A stretch of 64,000 bases of DNA, taken from Blastocladiella emersonii ATCC 22665. Taxonomy: Eukaryota; Blastocladiomycota; Blastocladiomycetes; Blastocladiales; Blastocladiaceae. The translations under genes and the position numbers were made by a program. Below the pieces are notes generated by a model. It made no database searches. It saw only the letters and a program-made list of their open reading frames with translations, and had not been told where the DNA came from. The DNA is taken from positions 248,001-312,000 of the forward strand of contig JANHCV010000002.1 in the NCBI GenBank assembly GCA_025594325.1. The letters run 5' to 3'. Position 1 is the stretch's first letter; the number at the start of each line of letters is the position of its first letter. Below are positions 30,544 to 40,926 of this stretch, one piece after another.

Positions 30544-33500
30544 ATGAAGTTTGGACGAACATGGACCCCGGTCCTCGTCGTGCTCTGCGCGCTCCAATGG
30601 ATGCACCATGTAAGCGCCGTGGCCGAGTTCAAGATTTCGGTCAACCTACCTTTTGACTATCCCAGTACGCGCCTCTCCGCCGCCGCGTTCAGCGCAACAC
30701 CCCGCTCACTCTGCGCGGACGTTCAGGCCTCGGACAGTCGGTGACGGGCATCACCGACTTTCTCGACCTGATCGCGCCCTCGCTCAATGCGACCGAGCCC
30801 TCGGGTAACGCCACGTTCAAGATCGTGCGACACAACACAAAGTATACGAACCTGGGCAGCACGCAGGCTGCGCAGGCGGCGATCCTCGACAGCGGCGCGC
30901 ACGCGCTCATCACCGAGTTTGCCTCGAGCAACACGATCCCGGCGGTGCTCGCGAGTGCGCGGTACAACGGCTGGACGTGCTCGGGCTCGGCCACGTCGAT
31001 CCTGCTCAATAACAAACTCGAGTACCCGACGTTTCTCCGCACGATCGCGCCGGACGATGTGCAGGGATACATCCTCGCCAAGTTCATGCAGCACATGGGC
31101 TGGGCGCGCGCGTGTGTGCTGGCCAGCAGCGACGCCTACGGAAGCAGTGGTGCGTCTGGCCCGTCGACTGGTCTCTCCGCGGTTTCTCATCTCTCCCGCA
31201 CGTAGTCTCGTCCGTGTTCCTCGCCAACGCACCGCATTTTGGGATCACGGTCGCGTCCAACCAGGTCTTTGACCTGTCGCTCCAGGACTTTACGCTTATT
31301 CTCGACAACATTGTCGCGTCGAACGCGAACATCATTGCAATCTTCGCCGTCCCGGACGTGCTGCAGAACCTGATGCGCCAGGCCAAGTACGTGTGCTGCT
31401 TCTTGGTCCGAGCCGCGCTCCACTAACCCCCCGTTTCCGTGTAGAGCGCGCGACATCATCTCCGACTCGTACGTGTGGCTCGGCCCCGAGGCATGGTCGT
31501 TTTTCGGCTCGCTGTCCGATCTCACCGAGCAAGACCGTACCAACGCGAACGGCGTGCTGTACGTGACCCCGCGCGAGGAGGCGCTGTCGGCGCGGTACAA
31601 CGCGAGTCTCGCGCTATGGAGCGCGACGTACCCGGGCCGCCTGCTACCCGCGTACTCACACTTCTTCATGGACTGCGCGACGGCGCTCGCGCGCGGGCTC
31701 GTGCGGCTGTCGCGCAAGTTCGGCGCGGATCGCGTCCTCGCGCGCAACTACACGGCGAACCTCGCCGACTTTCTCGCGCCGTTCGAGGGCGTGTCGGGCG
31801 ACGTCGAGTTCGACGCCATCGGCAACCGCAAGTCGTACTTTTCCGTGTACAACCTGTACGGTGGCACGTCGCAGGTCGTGTACGAGATCGGGCCCGACCT
31901 GTCCATCACGAACAAGGCGCCGCCGCGCTTCTACTCGGGGACCAGCGTCGTGCCGCGCGACAGCACCATCAAGCGTGCGCTGTACCTCGACTGGAACCTC
32001 CCCGGCGCGCTGGCCCTGGTCGCGCTCGACTGCGCGGCCATCGTCCTGATCGTCGTCACGGTCGCGTACCTGCACCGCCACCGCGCGTTCCCGGACATCA
32101 AGAACCTGTCGTTCCCGTTCCTCGTGCTCATCTGCGTCGGCTGCGTGCTCGTGCTTGCGAGCAACCTCGCGGATATCGGGCAGCCATCGACGGCATCGTG
32201 CATCGTCTCGAACACCGCGTTCGTGCTCGGGTTCAACCTGGTCATCGCGGCGGCCGCGGCCAAGGCGTACCGCCTGTGGCGCCTGCTCGACACCAAGAAG
32301 GCGCTCGTGACAAGCGGCAGCTACGCGAACCGCAAGCTGTTCCGCGGGATCGGCGCGTGTCTCGCACTGCAGGCCATCATCCTGGTCGTGTGGACGACGG
32401 CGTACCCGTTTGGCCCCGCGGTCATCTCGGCGCGCACGTACTACTATTACCGGTGCCGCAGCAGCAACGACACGCTGCAGACGCTCGCGACGGGCGTGAC
32501 CTTCTCGTTCAACGCGGCCCTCGTCGTCGCCCTCGTGCTACTCGGCTACAAGACACGTAACGCGGTCAGCCGGTTCCGCGAGTCCATCTTCCTGCTCTCG
32601 GTCGGCCAGAACATCACCATCTCGGCGCTCGTCGTTGCGCCGTTCGCGTACTTTGACTTTGGCGCGAGCACGCTCGAGGCAGCGTACATCAAGCACGTCA
32701 TGATCATCTACGGCGTGCTGTTCGCGTTCGTCGCGCTCGCCGGCCGCCTCGTCGTCCCCGTGTACCGCGCGCGCGGTATCCTCGGCGGCAACGGCGTCCG
32801 CATCAACTCGAGCGCCAGCGAGCAGAGCCAGCAGCAGCAGCAGTCGCCGCAGATCCAGGTCCCGCAGGTGCTCCGGCCGTACGCCTTCTCGCGACGAGAG
32901 CCGGCGAAAGCGGAAGCCGCGGCGCACGGCGCGAGCACGACCGTTGGCGTGGCCACGGCCGCGACGACGGGAGGCGGGACTGGCGGCGGGCCGGGCGACG
33001 TCAGCGATATTCTGCTCACGCAGGAGGACCTGCACGACGGCGACTTTGGGACCGTGGTTAATGGCGTGTTCCCAGTCCGCTTCGCGGCGGGTGACGGGAC
33101 GCCGGCGATCGACGTGGCCACGCTGCACCATGTCGAGCTCGACACGGTCCGCGGTACGTCGTTCGCGCGCGCTCGGCTGACTAAGATGGCCACTGACGCG
33201 AGCTCAACTGTAGCGCGCGTGGTTCTACTCCCAGACGACCCGAGCAAGACGGAGGGCGTCGCGCTGCGGCTCGCCGCGCCCGTCGAGCTGATCGAGCGGC
33301 CCGACGGCCACGTCGACCGCGTGCGGATCTCCATCGGTCCGCGACACTGGGAGATCTGGTTCGCGTCGCAGCCTGAGGCCGAGCGGTGGTACCTCTTGTT
33401 GCGGATACCTTTCTTTCGGCAGCACGGCGGCGGCCGTGGCGAGTCCGCGGTGCACGGCGCCGGCGGCCAGCAGCGCAGGTCGGCATCCGGATCCGTTGGC

Positions 33501-33617
33501 GGGAGCGGGATGCTTCACGTCAACGACGCGTCGAATCCGCGCGGGCTGTATACGCTGTCGTTCGTCTCGATTGCCGAGGAGACGAGCCGAGGGTCTTCAC
33601 AATCTCGGCAGAGCTGA
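30544..33617 (+). CDS. Class C G-protein-coupled receptor (GABA-B-like)
   Basis: Exons 30544-30664, 30727-31149, 31206-31386 and 31445-33617 join in phase to about 965 residues. A signal peptide is followed by an extracellular periplasmic-binding-like domain (residues about 28-400), with EYPTFLRTIAPDDVQGYILA and HMGWARACVLASSDAYG matching the GABA-B pattern of RTxPSD and WGW near the lobe hinge. A 7TM_3-type bundle follows (about 426-684; first helix LALVALDCAAIVLIVV, later NLSFPFLVLICVGCVLVLAS and GQNITISALVVAPFAYF). The 280-residue cytoplasmic tail has a QQQQQ run and a PH-like RISIGPRHWEIWFASQPEAERWY region. It probably senses a small extracellular ligand through G proteins; the ligand cannot be read from sequence. 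GABA-B-like receptors are absent or rare in yeasts but known in early fungi. Confidence 0.85.
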
Positions 33618-33830
33618 TGGTCAGAATACATGCACATCTCGCGACAGCGTCAAGAACTTGGCCGCGACCGTGGCCGCGCATCACGCGCTTGTCAAGCGCG
33701 TACACTTTCGCTTCCGCTACACTCAAGATGAGAAATGTTCGAGGATGAGAGAGCAAGATATAGATTTTATACGACATCAAAACCATTCTACGCCGCGACG
33801 CGATCCCACACGAATCATCGTCATCACACC
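33618..33830. other. Convergent 3' spacer between GPCR and metacaspase
   Basis: The tails of two convergent genes face each other here. AT-rich sequence at 33750-33785 could hold both poly(A) regions. No gene is seen. Confidence 0.5.
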
Positions 33831-35281
33831 TTAGAAGCCGCCGGGGCACCAGTAGTTGGGAATGTACGCGCCGCCGACGTACCGGCCGCGAGCACCGCCA
33901 GCCTCCTTGCCGTTGGTCATGGGCTCAGCGGCGGCCGCGACGGGGACGGGCACGGGGACGGGCACGAACTGGACGGGCGGGGCGCCGCAGTGCCAGCACG
34001 GCGAGTGGTCGTAGGCGGACATGGCCGGCTCCGCGTCAGCGTCGGCGCCGTTCTTCTTGGCGTCGGCGGCGCCGCGAGGGGCCCAGCTGGGCCGCCCGCC
34101 GTAGCCCCAGCACGGGTCGTAGGTCCACGACATGGGCGGCGGCGGCGGGCCCTGGTTGGCGCTGCCCGACGGCATGGGCGGAGGAGGCGGGTACGGGTTG
34201 CACGGGTCAAAGGTCCAGCCGGGACCGAACGGGTTGCCGCCGCGCGAACCGCCCCACCCGCCATTCGAGAACGGGTGGCCCTGGTAGTGGCGCGAGCCGC
34301 CCCAGCCGCCGTTCGAGAAGGGGTGGCCCTGGTAGTGGCGCGCGCCGGCGTACGGGATGAAGTACGGGTAGCCGCGGAACGGGACCTTGCGGGCGGCGTC
34401 GGCCTCGGCGGCCTCGGCGGCAGCGGGCGCGGGCGCGGCGGCGTCCTGCTTCTGCTCCTCGGCCGAGGCGAACGGGTTGACGTTGGAGGCGAACTGCGAG
34501 CCCTTGGTCGAGTTGGTGAAGGTGCCGACGGGCGCGAAAGCGGGCGTGTAGAGGGCTATTGGGCGGAGGAACGAAGTCGGGAGTGAGTGAACTGGTCGTG
34601 AACATGAGCGAGAGCGAGAGCGAGAATGAAAGTACCGCCGGGAATGTTGGTTGACAGGACTGGCTTCTGCGAGCGCATGTTGTCGTACTCGTCGATGAGC
34701 GGGACGGCGTCGATCCACGAGATGCCGTTGTTTTCGGCGAGGACGCGCATGATGGCCGAGGTGAAGACGCCGCCGGTGGTGAACCCCATGGACTCTTGCG
34801 AGTCGAGCGCCGCCGACAGCGCGACGATCTCGGCCTGGAGCTCGTGCGTGTTGTTCTCGAGGTCGACCATGGTGCCCGAGTGGCAGCAGTCGAAAACTAG
34901 GACCATGCGGCAGCCCGCGGGGAGGCACGCGAGCAGGGCGCGCACCTCGTCGTCGAGGATCATGCCGTCGGCGCACACGAGGAACTCGTCGGCGCCGTCG
35001 TACTCGTCGCCCGACTCGTCCTTGGTCTGGCCGCCGTGGCCGGCGTACGAGAAGAGCAGCGTGTCGCCGGCGCACGCGTTGTAGACCATGTCCTCGAGGG
35101 CGCCGAGGATCTGGGCGCGAGTGATGGGCGCCTCGTCGTCCTTGTAGACGACCACGTCCTGGATGCCCATCATGCGGGCGATCTTGCCCATGTTGTCGGC
35201 GTCGACGTCGCAGCCTGGGATCGGGTTGGCGCCCTGGCCGGTCGGGTACGAGAGGCCGAAGCAGCGAGCCTTGTTGCCCAT
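33831..35281 (-). CDS. MCA1: Metacaspase with C-terminal Pro/Tyr-rich extension
   Basis: Minus-strand exons 35281-34636 and 34555-33831, spliced by a 80-nt GTACTT...AATAG intron, encode about 456 residues. Metacaspases are Arg/Lys-specific Cys proteases with roles in stress and proteostasis. The p20 part starts almost at residue 1 (KARCFGLSYPTGQGANPIPG); the catalytic dyad is His82 in SYAGHGG and Cys133 in DCCHSG. The DESGDEYDGADEFLV acidic segment is typical. A short p10 ends SQKPVLSTN. Type I fungal enzymes normally carry a Pro/Gln-rich prodomain at the N-terminus; here the Pro/Gly/Tyr-rich low-complexity region follows the catalytic domain, with RHYQGHPFSNGGWGGS repeated twice and CWxC-like Cys pairs near the end. 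It is divergently arranged with delta-tubulin. Confidence 0.88.
34238..34341 (-). repeat. 48-bp tandem repeat inside metacaspase
   Basis: Two consecutive 48-base units encode RHYQGHPFSNGGWGGS twice, differing at a few synonymous positions. It is an in-frame expansion in the low-complexity C-terminal half. Confidence 0.75.
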
Positions 35282-36183
35282 GGTGTTGGTTGGTTGATGC
35301 GTAGCGGTGGGACTCGATCGGTCGGTCGAACGGGTCGTGAGGAGAGCGAGGACGGCGGGCGGGGGTCCTTGCCAACTTTATAGGCCTCAGCTCGCCCGTT
35401 GGGTGCGCGAGCTGGGGCGCGAGTGTGCCGAGGCAAACGGCGAGCGAGCGACCGGAGCGAGCGCTCGCGTTTGCGTTCCGACCCGGCCGCTCCCCGTTCG
35501 CGCGGCCTGCCATGTCGGGCAAGTCGCTCACCGTTTCCGTCCTTCCACTCTCCTCGACGTCGACGAACCTTCCTCGCCGAAGCGTAGAGCTCGAGCGCTC
35601 GTCCTGGATGCTCGCGGGTATAACGGCTCACGGATCAGCGATGCACACGCCACGTTTGCTTCATGTGATCCGGGTGAGCGTTGAGCTTCATCATGACGTG
35701 GTGGGTCCAGCATTGCATAGAGCGCGAGCACGGCGGTCCTGGAGAGGCTGGGCGGGTTGAGCGACGATGAGGAGCGCGAGTAAGCGAAACGGGAGGCGAG
35801 AGACAAAAGTGTCTCGCGCCACACGTGATGCTTCGTCGCGTCGCGGAGGAAGTCGCCCGCGGCCGGCTCTCCGCTGGCGAAGCCGCTCTCGTCCAGCATC
35901 GTCGGTGCACGGTCTCGTCTCCACTTCAAGCGAGGCTGCATCCTGGCTGCGCCTTGGGAAACGTACGTCGGCACTCGGTCGTGTTGAGGCGGCCACAGAA
36001 CCCTGTGTGCGACATCGCGATGAGGTGGGTCCGTTGCTGCCGTCCGAGCCATGCTGCGAGAGAGGGTCGCATCGTAGAGCGGGCTGTGAGTTGCGACTTG
36101 TAAGAAGCACGGAGGCCGCTCGCCTCCCGACTTCTCCCTCGCCGATCTCGTCCCGTCTCGGCGAGCCCATGTAACTTGATGCA
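35282..36183. promoter_or_regulatory. Divergent promoter region, metacaspase / delta-tubulin
   Basis: 900 bases separate the two divergent starts. Open frames here look like composition-driven shadows, and I see no gene. TAACTTGATGCA (36172-36183) abuts the delta-tubulin ATG and matches the MR leader motif at all but one position over its length. Confidence 0.5.
36172..36183 (+). promoter_or_regulatory. MR-type leader motif in front of delta-tubulin
   Basis: TAACTTGATGCA sits directly before the delta-tubulin ATG, which itself supplies the next bases, as in the MR genes. The MOB4 start also has a TATGCAACA stretch a few bases upstream. This suggests that the motif is a general start-site feature, not one specific to the MR family. 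Confidence 0.45.
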
Positions 36184-37495
36184 ATGCCACCGACCCGCCG
36201 ACCACGACCCGCTTCCACATCGGCCCAGCCGAACGCCGTCGTCGCCACCGTGCCTGCGCCGTCACCATCACCGTGGCTGCAGGTCCTGATCGGGCAAGGC
36301 GGGATCCAGGCGTTCCGCCCTCCCACGTCCTCCTCATCCTCGCTCGCAGTCCTATCCGTCGACACCGAGCCCAAAACACGTCCGTCGGTCCTCCTCGGCA
36401 CCGCCGGGTGCGGCAACAACTGGTCGACGGGGTACACGCTCGCCCCTTCGCGTGTGCTTTCGGCGATCCGGTCGCACGTCGAGCGCGACGACACGTGGCA
36501 CGGGTGCGTCGTGGCGTTCTCGGCGGCGGGCGGGACGGGCAGCGGGGTCGGGTCGCGCACCCTCGTCGAGCTGCGCGACGCGTACCCGAAGGCGCGGCTC
36601 GTTGCGGCCACGGTGCTCCCGTTCGCGCAGGTCGGCGAGACCGCGGTCGCCGCGTACAACAGCGTGCTGGCGATCGCGACGGCGGTCGAGAGCGCGGACG
36701 CGGTGGTCACGCTCGCCAACGACCACCTCGACTTGGTCGCAGGCGGCAAGGGGTGGGACGCGATGAACGCGGTCGCGCGCGCCGTCATGGACGACGCGAT
36801 CTTGTCGCTCGCGGGCACGCGCGGGAGGGCCGACTGGATCCCGCAGGTGTGTCCGCTCGCGGCGTGTAACGTGCTGAACGTCGGCTGGGCTGGGTACACC
36901 CGCGTTTGGTTCACATGGCGGAGGATGGCGCTGACGCGGACCATGTGTAGGCCGTACAAGGTGTACCCGTCGCAGCCGCCAGACACGCTCGCGGCAGTAA
37001 AGTCGCTGTGCCGCAACACGCGCGCGGTTCGAAGCGAGCCGGCGAGGCCAGGGTAAGTCCGGTCACGGCAACCTTACGCTTCGCGCTCTAACACGTCGTG
37101 ATGGGTGTAGGTGCATCGCCGCGCTCCTCGCAGCGAGCGACCACTTCCCGTTGTCGCCCTCATGGTCGTCGCCGCTCGTCGAGAAAAAGCTCGCAACACG
37201 CCTCTTCTTCGCGCCACACCTCGCCGCCGAGCACGGAACTGTCCCGCTGTACCATTGCGAGCAGCGCGCGCGGCGGCGCCCGACCGCGTCGCTCGCGGTC
37301 GTGCACAACTCGGCGGCGACGGTGACGGCGGACCTCGCACACGTCGCGGTCTCGGCGACGCGCCGGTGGCACGCGCGCGCGTTCCTGCACCAGTACCCGG
37401 ACAGCGTCGCGCAGGGGTGGATCCCCGAGGCGTGCGAGAAGGTGTGGGAGGTGGCCGACGCGTACCGCTGGGTCACGGCTCCCGAAGCTGGGTGA
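36184..37495 (+). CDS. TUBD1: Delta-tubulin
   Basis: Exons 36184-36893, 36951-37052 and 37111-37495 encode about 398 residues. Delta-tubulin belongs to the tubulin superfamily and is needed for triplet microtubules of centrioles and basal bodies, so it tracks with flagella. Diagnostic pieces: LQVLIGQGGIQ (N-terminal nucleotide loop), GCGNNWSTGY (compare GSGNNWAYGY of delta-tubulins), FSAAGGTGSGVGSRTLVEL (tubulin G-box GGTGSG), VLPFAQVGETAVAAYNSVL and the C-terminal RAFLHQYPDSV (compare KAYIHQYTKFG). It is about 50 residues shorter than usual, mainly because the segment between the first loop and the second strand is very short. Intron positions were set by phase. Confidence 0.85.
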
Positions 37496-37547
37496 TGGGC
37501 TCACGAGTGAATGAAATTATAAGCACCCTGACTCTATGCAACAAAGT

Positions 37548-38382
37548 ATGGCAGACACGACGGCTAGTGTGACGCAGGAGCCCGCGCCGCAGCGGAATAA
37601 TGTTGGGATTCGGTGGGAGGTGTGCGAGAATCCGCTGAGCGCTCTCCGCGTCGCGGCCCCCCGCTCACTCTCGTCAACCGACGGGTAGAACTTTTACGAG
37701 ACGTACGCGCCCATCTCGTCGATCGAGGCCGTCGACTCCCCGTTCGTGTACCAGGAGCTCCTGCAGGAGCTGGTGCGCGAGCACCGGCACGACCCGGACC
37801 GGCTGGTCGCGGTACCGCCCGGCGGCGACCCGCTCGTGTGGCAGTACGAGCATCTGCGGTGCGTTTCTATTGACTAGATGTGAGGATGGGGAAGGAGACT
37901 GACGCGACGGTGCGGGGTGTAGGCAATTCTGCGTCGAGCTGAGCGACTTTGTGGTGGCGCTCGACCCCGAGTGCTCCGAGCATACGTGCCCGCAGATGAA
38001 GGCCAACGAGTGGCAGTACCTGTGCGCGGCGCACTCGCAGCCGCAGAACGTACGTCTGCTGGCGTCACACGCCATGCTGTGCAACTGACCTCAAAGCAAC
38101 TCCTAGTGCTGCGCGTTCGACTACGTGGTGCACACGCTAGACGGCGCGTGCTGCCTGCTCAACAACGCCAAGTTCTTCCCGTCGCGCGTGACCATGTCGG
38201 CGGCGTCGGCGCAGCAGTTCAGCAACATTGCGCGGCGGCTGTACCGGGTGTTCGCGCACGCCTACTTCCACCACCGCGCCGTGTTTGACCAGTTCGAGGC
38301 CGAGACGGCGCTGTACGCGCGGTTCCTCAAGTTCATCACCAAGTTCGACCTCATGGGCAAGGACACGATCCTGATCAAGTGA
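37548..38382 (+). CDS. MOB4: MOB4/phocein-family kinase adaptor
   Basis: Exons 37548-37619, 37689-37858, 37923-38049 and 38107-38382 encode about 214 residues. MOB4 is a subunit of STRIPAK, the striatin-PP2A-kinase scaffold acting in Hippo-type signalling, polarity and vesicle traffic. The Mob fold is clear: WQYEHLRQFCVELSDFVVAL, CSEHTCPQM, WQYLCAAHSQPQ, DYVVHTLDGACCLLNN, FFPSRV, RRLYRVFAHAYFHHRAVFDQ and KFDLMGKDTILI. The HTLDGAxCLLN and MxKDxLI stretches point to the MOB4 rather than the MOB1 branch. Zinc ligands (two Cys and two His) are present. It starts 52 bases after the delta-tubulin stop, so spacing is very tight. Confidence 0.9.
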
Positions 38383-38416
38383 AACGGGTTCATGGAGAGC
38401 GGGATTAATACAGGAA

Positions 38417-38747
38417 TCACGAGCTGCCCTTGAGCCCGGACGTGGTCGACTTGAGGTTCTGGATGTACTTGACGAGCATCTCGTTCTCGGCCTGGCCCGC
38501 CTCGTACTGCGACTTGACCGTGTCGAGGCGGTTGAGCAGGTCTGGTGGCGGGGCGGGTCGTCAGCGGGGCGCGGGCGATGAGCGTTATCAGCGACGCAGC
38601 GTACCCTTGACCGACTCCTGGAGCGTCTGGACGTTCCTGGAGGGGGGACACGCGGACGGGTCAGTAGTGGCACATCGCGGCGACGGCACGAGGCGTGAGC
38701 GCGCACAGGATGACGGTCTCGCGCGAGGGTTGTGGTGCATCGGCCAT
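38417..38747 (-). CDS. SCOC: SCOC/SLO1-like short coiled-coil protein
   Basis: A 65-residue protein from three small minus-strand exons (38747-38707, 38636-38605, 38541-38417), with phases agreeing at both junctions. The spliced product reads MADAPQPSRETVIL, then NVQTLQESVKDLLNRLDTV, KSQYEAGQAENEMLVKYIQN and LKSTTSGLKGSS, a continuous amphipathic coiled coil. LxxRxDxVKxxxxxxxxEN and YIxNLMS-like spacing match human SCOC and yeast Slo1, which bind Arl GTPases at the Golgi and act in autophagy. The tail faces the MOB4 3' end 34 bases away. Easy to miss because no single frame is long. Confidence 0.75.
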
Positions 38748-39000
38748 GGTGTGGGTTGGTTGCATCGACTGAGAGTTGCTCGAGGAGGCTGAGAGCGGTG
38801 CAAGGCCGGGTGGCGCGAGCACGGCACGGCGAACGCGTCGAAGCAGGGCCACGCGATGCGTGTGCCACGCCCGTCGGTCGAGCTCTCCCTCCCTCTCCCT
38901 CTCCCTCCCTCACCTCGCGCGCTCCCCCTCTTCCCCTCTCCTCCCTCGCCCAACGAACGGACGAATCAAACGGATCAAGACCACTTTCTGCACTGTGACC
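38748..39000. promoter_or_regulatory. Divergent promoter, SCOC-like / LEO1
   Basis: A 253-base spacer between divergent starts. A CTCCCT-type pyrimidine tract (about 38882-38945) precedes LEO1, a common promoter feature in fungal housekeeping genes. No gene is present. Confidence 0.45.
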
Positions 39001-40462
39001 ATGTCGAACGTGTCGCCACCATCGCCCGACCCGCGCCGCGCCGGCGCCGACTACGACGACGATGACGAGGAGGCCGAGTTCGAGGACTTTTCCATGGTCA
39101 ACCGCGACCAGCTGCCCGACGCGCCCGCCGCCGGGGGCGAGGCGCAGCGCGTGAGCGAGGCCGACGACGACGACGACCTGGCGCTGTTTGGCGAGGACCG
39201 TCCCGCGAGCGACCACGAGGACGAGGACGCGGCGCTGTTCGGGTACGTGACCTGGGGGTCGGTGTGTGGCACGAGTGCTGATGGCATGGACCGCATGTAG
39301 TAAGGACGACGACGAGGACGACGACCTCGACGCGCAGCGCGACCGGCAACCGCAGTACGGCGACGACGCGTACGGCGGCACGACCGAGGATCGCGACGAG
39401 GAGGGCATGGACGAGGATGCGCCCGAGCCCGTGGACGTGAACGTGCTGCACCTGCCGTCGCTCGACGCGTCGCTCAAGGTGCAGCAGCTGGACCTGCCGA
39501 CGATGCTGCGGGTCGAGGCGCAGGCCTTCGACCCGAACCTGTACGAGGGGCTCGACCCGGAGACGGTCGACGAGCACGAGCTGCGGCTGCACCTCGAGAG
39601 CACGGTGCGGTGGCGGTACATGCTCGACGAGCACAACAACACGGTCATGGACTCGAACGCGCGCCTGGTCCAGTGGTCCGACGGGTCGTGGTCGATTGTC
39701 GTCGGCGACGAGCTGCTCGACGTGACCGTGGCCCCCAACGCCGACTTCCAGCACCTCGCGCAGATCCAGGCCGGCCCGGGCATCCTCGTCACCGAGGCCG
39801 CACTCCCCGAGAAGCTCCTCGTCAAGCCGTCGGGCGTCGGTGGCGGCCGCGCCCTGTCGGCCAAGCTCGCCGCCGCCGACAAGTTCAAGCGCACGGGCGG
39901 GACCAAGGTGGTCGACCTCGACCACGACCCGGACGAGGAGCATGCGCGCGCCCTCAAGGCCGAGCAGGAGAAGCTCAAGGCGCAGCGCCGCATGGAGTCG
40001 CGCAAGCGCCAGGTCGCCGGCCGGTACGGCGCCGGGTCCCGCGCCAACCGCCGCAACTCGCGGTCGCAGGGCGACGACTACGACATGGACGACGAGGACC
40101 TCGAGGAGGAAGATCTCGACGCGTACGGTAGCGACGACGACGGCGGCGCGTCCAAGTCCCGCCCGCGCCGGTCCGGCCGGTCCAATGCGGCGGACGCCGA
40201 CGACCTCGGCGACTTTGTCGTCAACGACGACGAGGACGTGGTCCAGTACACGGCCGAGGACGACGAGGAGGAGCTCGAGCGCGCTACCCGCCTCATGGAC
40301 GCGCGCCGTGGCGCAGGCCGGAATCGCGTCGAAAAGGCTCTCTCGCAGCGCCGCGCCAGCGACGTGGTCGACGACGACGGCGAGGGGTACGACGACGCGG
40401 CCGCCGCGCCGCGGTCTAGCCGTCGCCGCACCGCCGCCGTCCTCAGCGACGATGACGATTGA
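39001..40462 (+). CDS. LEO1: LEO1, Paf1 transcription-elongation complex subunit
   Basis: Exons 39001-39242 and 39301-40462 encode about 467 residues. Leo1 pairs with Paf1 in the RNA polymerase II elongation complex and influences histone modification. The layout is typical: a highly acidic N-terminus (DYDDDDEEAEFEDF, EADDDDDLALFGED), the central Leo1 domain (about residues 130-300) with LHLPSLDASLKVQQLDL, HLESTVRWRYM, NARLVQWSDGSWSIVVGDEL and HARALKAEQEKLKAQRRMES, then an acidic, disordered C-terminus (DDEDLEEEDLDAYGSDDDGG, LSDDDD). The 58-nt intron restores phase exactly. Nuclear localisation is expected. Confidence 0.93.
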
Positions 40463-40926
40463 GGCCGGGGTCGGGAGAGTGAATACATGTCATGCATCTG
40501 ATCGATCACGTTCACGTCCGCTCGCTATGGGGTCCCCCGCACCGCGGTTTTGCGCAGATGGGCGACGGGGAAGGTCGATGGCGGTGCACATCGGGTCTCA
40601 CGACGAGGGTCGGCACGCAAAAACGAAGGCGCTGCGAGACGAACGACGCGTCGGCGGCGGATAATCACATGACGGCGCCCTCGGACGCGTCTCGCACCCG
40701 CCCGTCCTGCGCGCGTGTCTCCGCTCGCCACACCTCAAAGAAAGAGCCTGCCGACTGATCACCAGAGCGCGCGAGGCCTCGCCGGGAGCAGACGCACGCG
40801 GAGCGCTGTGTATGCATCGAGAATTTGGCGACCCGCGCTCCCTCGGCGCCTGTATCCGACTCGACTCCCCGCATCGCGCCCGCCCCGCGACGACTGCTCA
40901 TCAGCCAACACACCAACCCCCGCACC
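40463..40926. promoter_or_regulatory. Intergenic region with ACGCGT/CACATGA elements
   Basis: No gene seen. ACGCGTCGGCGGCGG followed by ATAATCACATGACGG at about 40641-40672, and GGACGCGTCTCGC near 40683, resemble the elements upstream of the P genes and peptidase copy 1. In-frame upstream codons extend to 40825, but the ATG at 40927 (CCGCACCATGATCG) is the better start for the next gene. Confidence 0.45.

Noticed and set aside
36847-36950. A 104-nt first intron in delta-tubulin starting at GTGTGT
   Set aside because: It would shift the frame; the 57-nt intron at 36894-36950 keeps phase and retains CPLAACNVLNVGW, which fits tubulin sequence.
38137-40056. 639-codon minus-strand frame across MOB4, the SCOC-like gene and LEO1
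   Set aside because: It overlaps three recognised genes and has no domain; its Ser/Arg-rich sequence is the reverse of acidic LEO1 codons.
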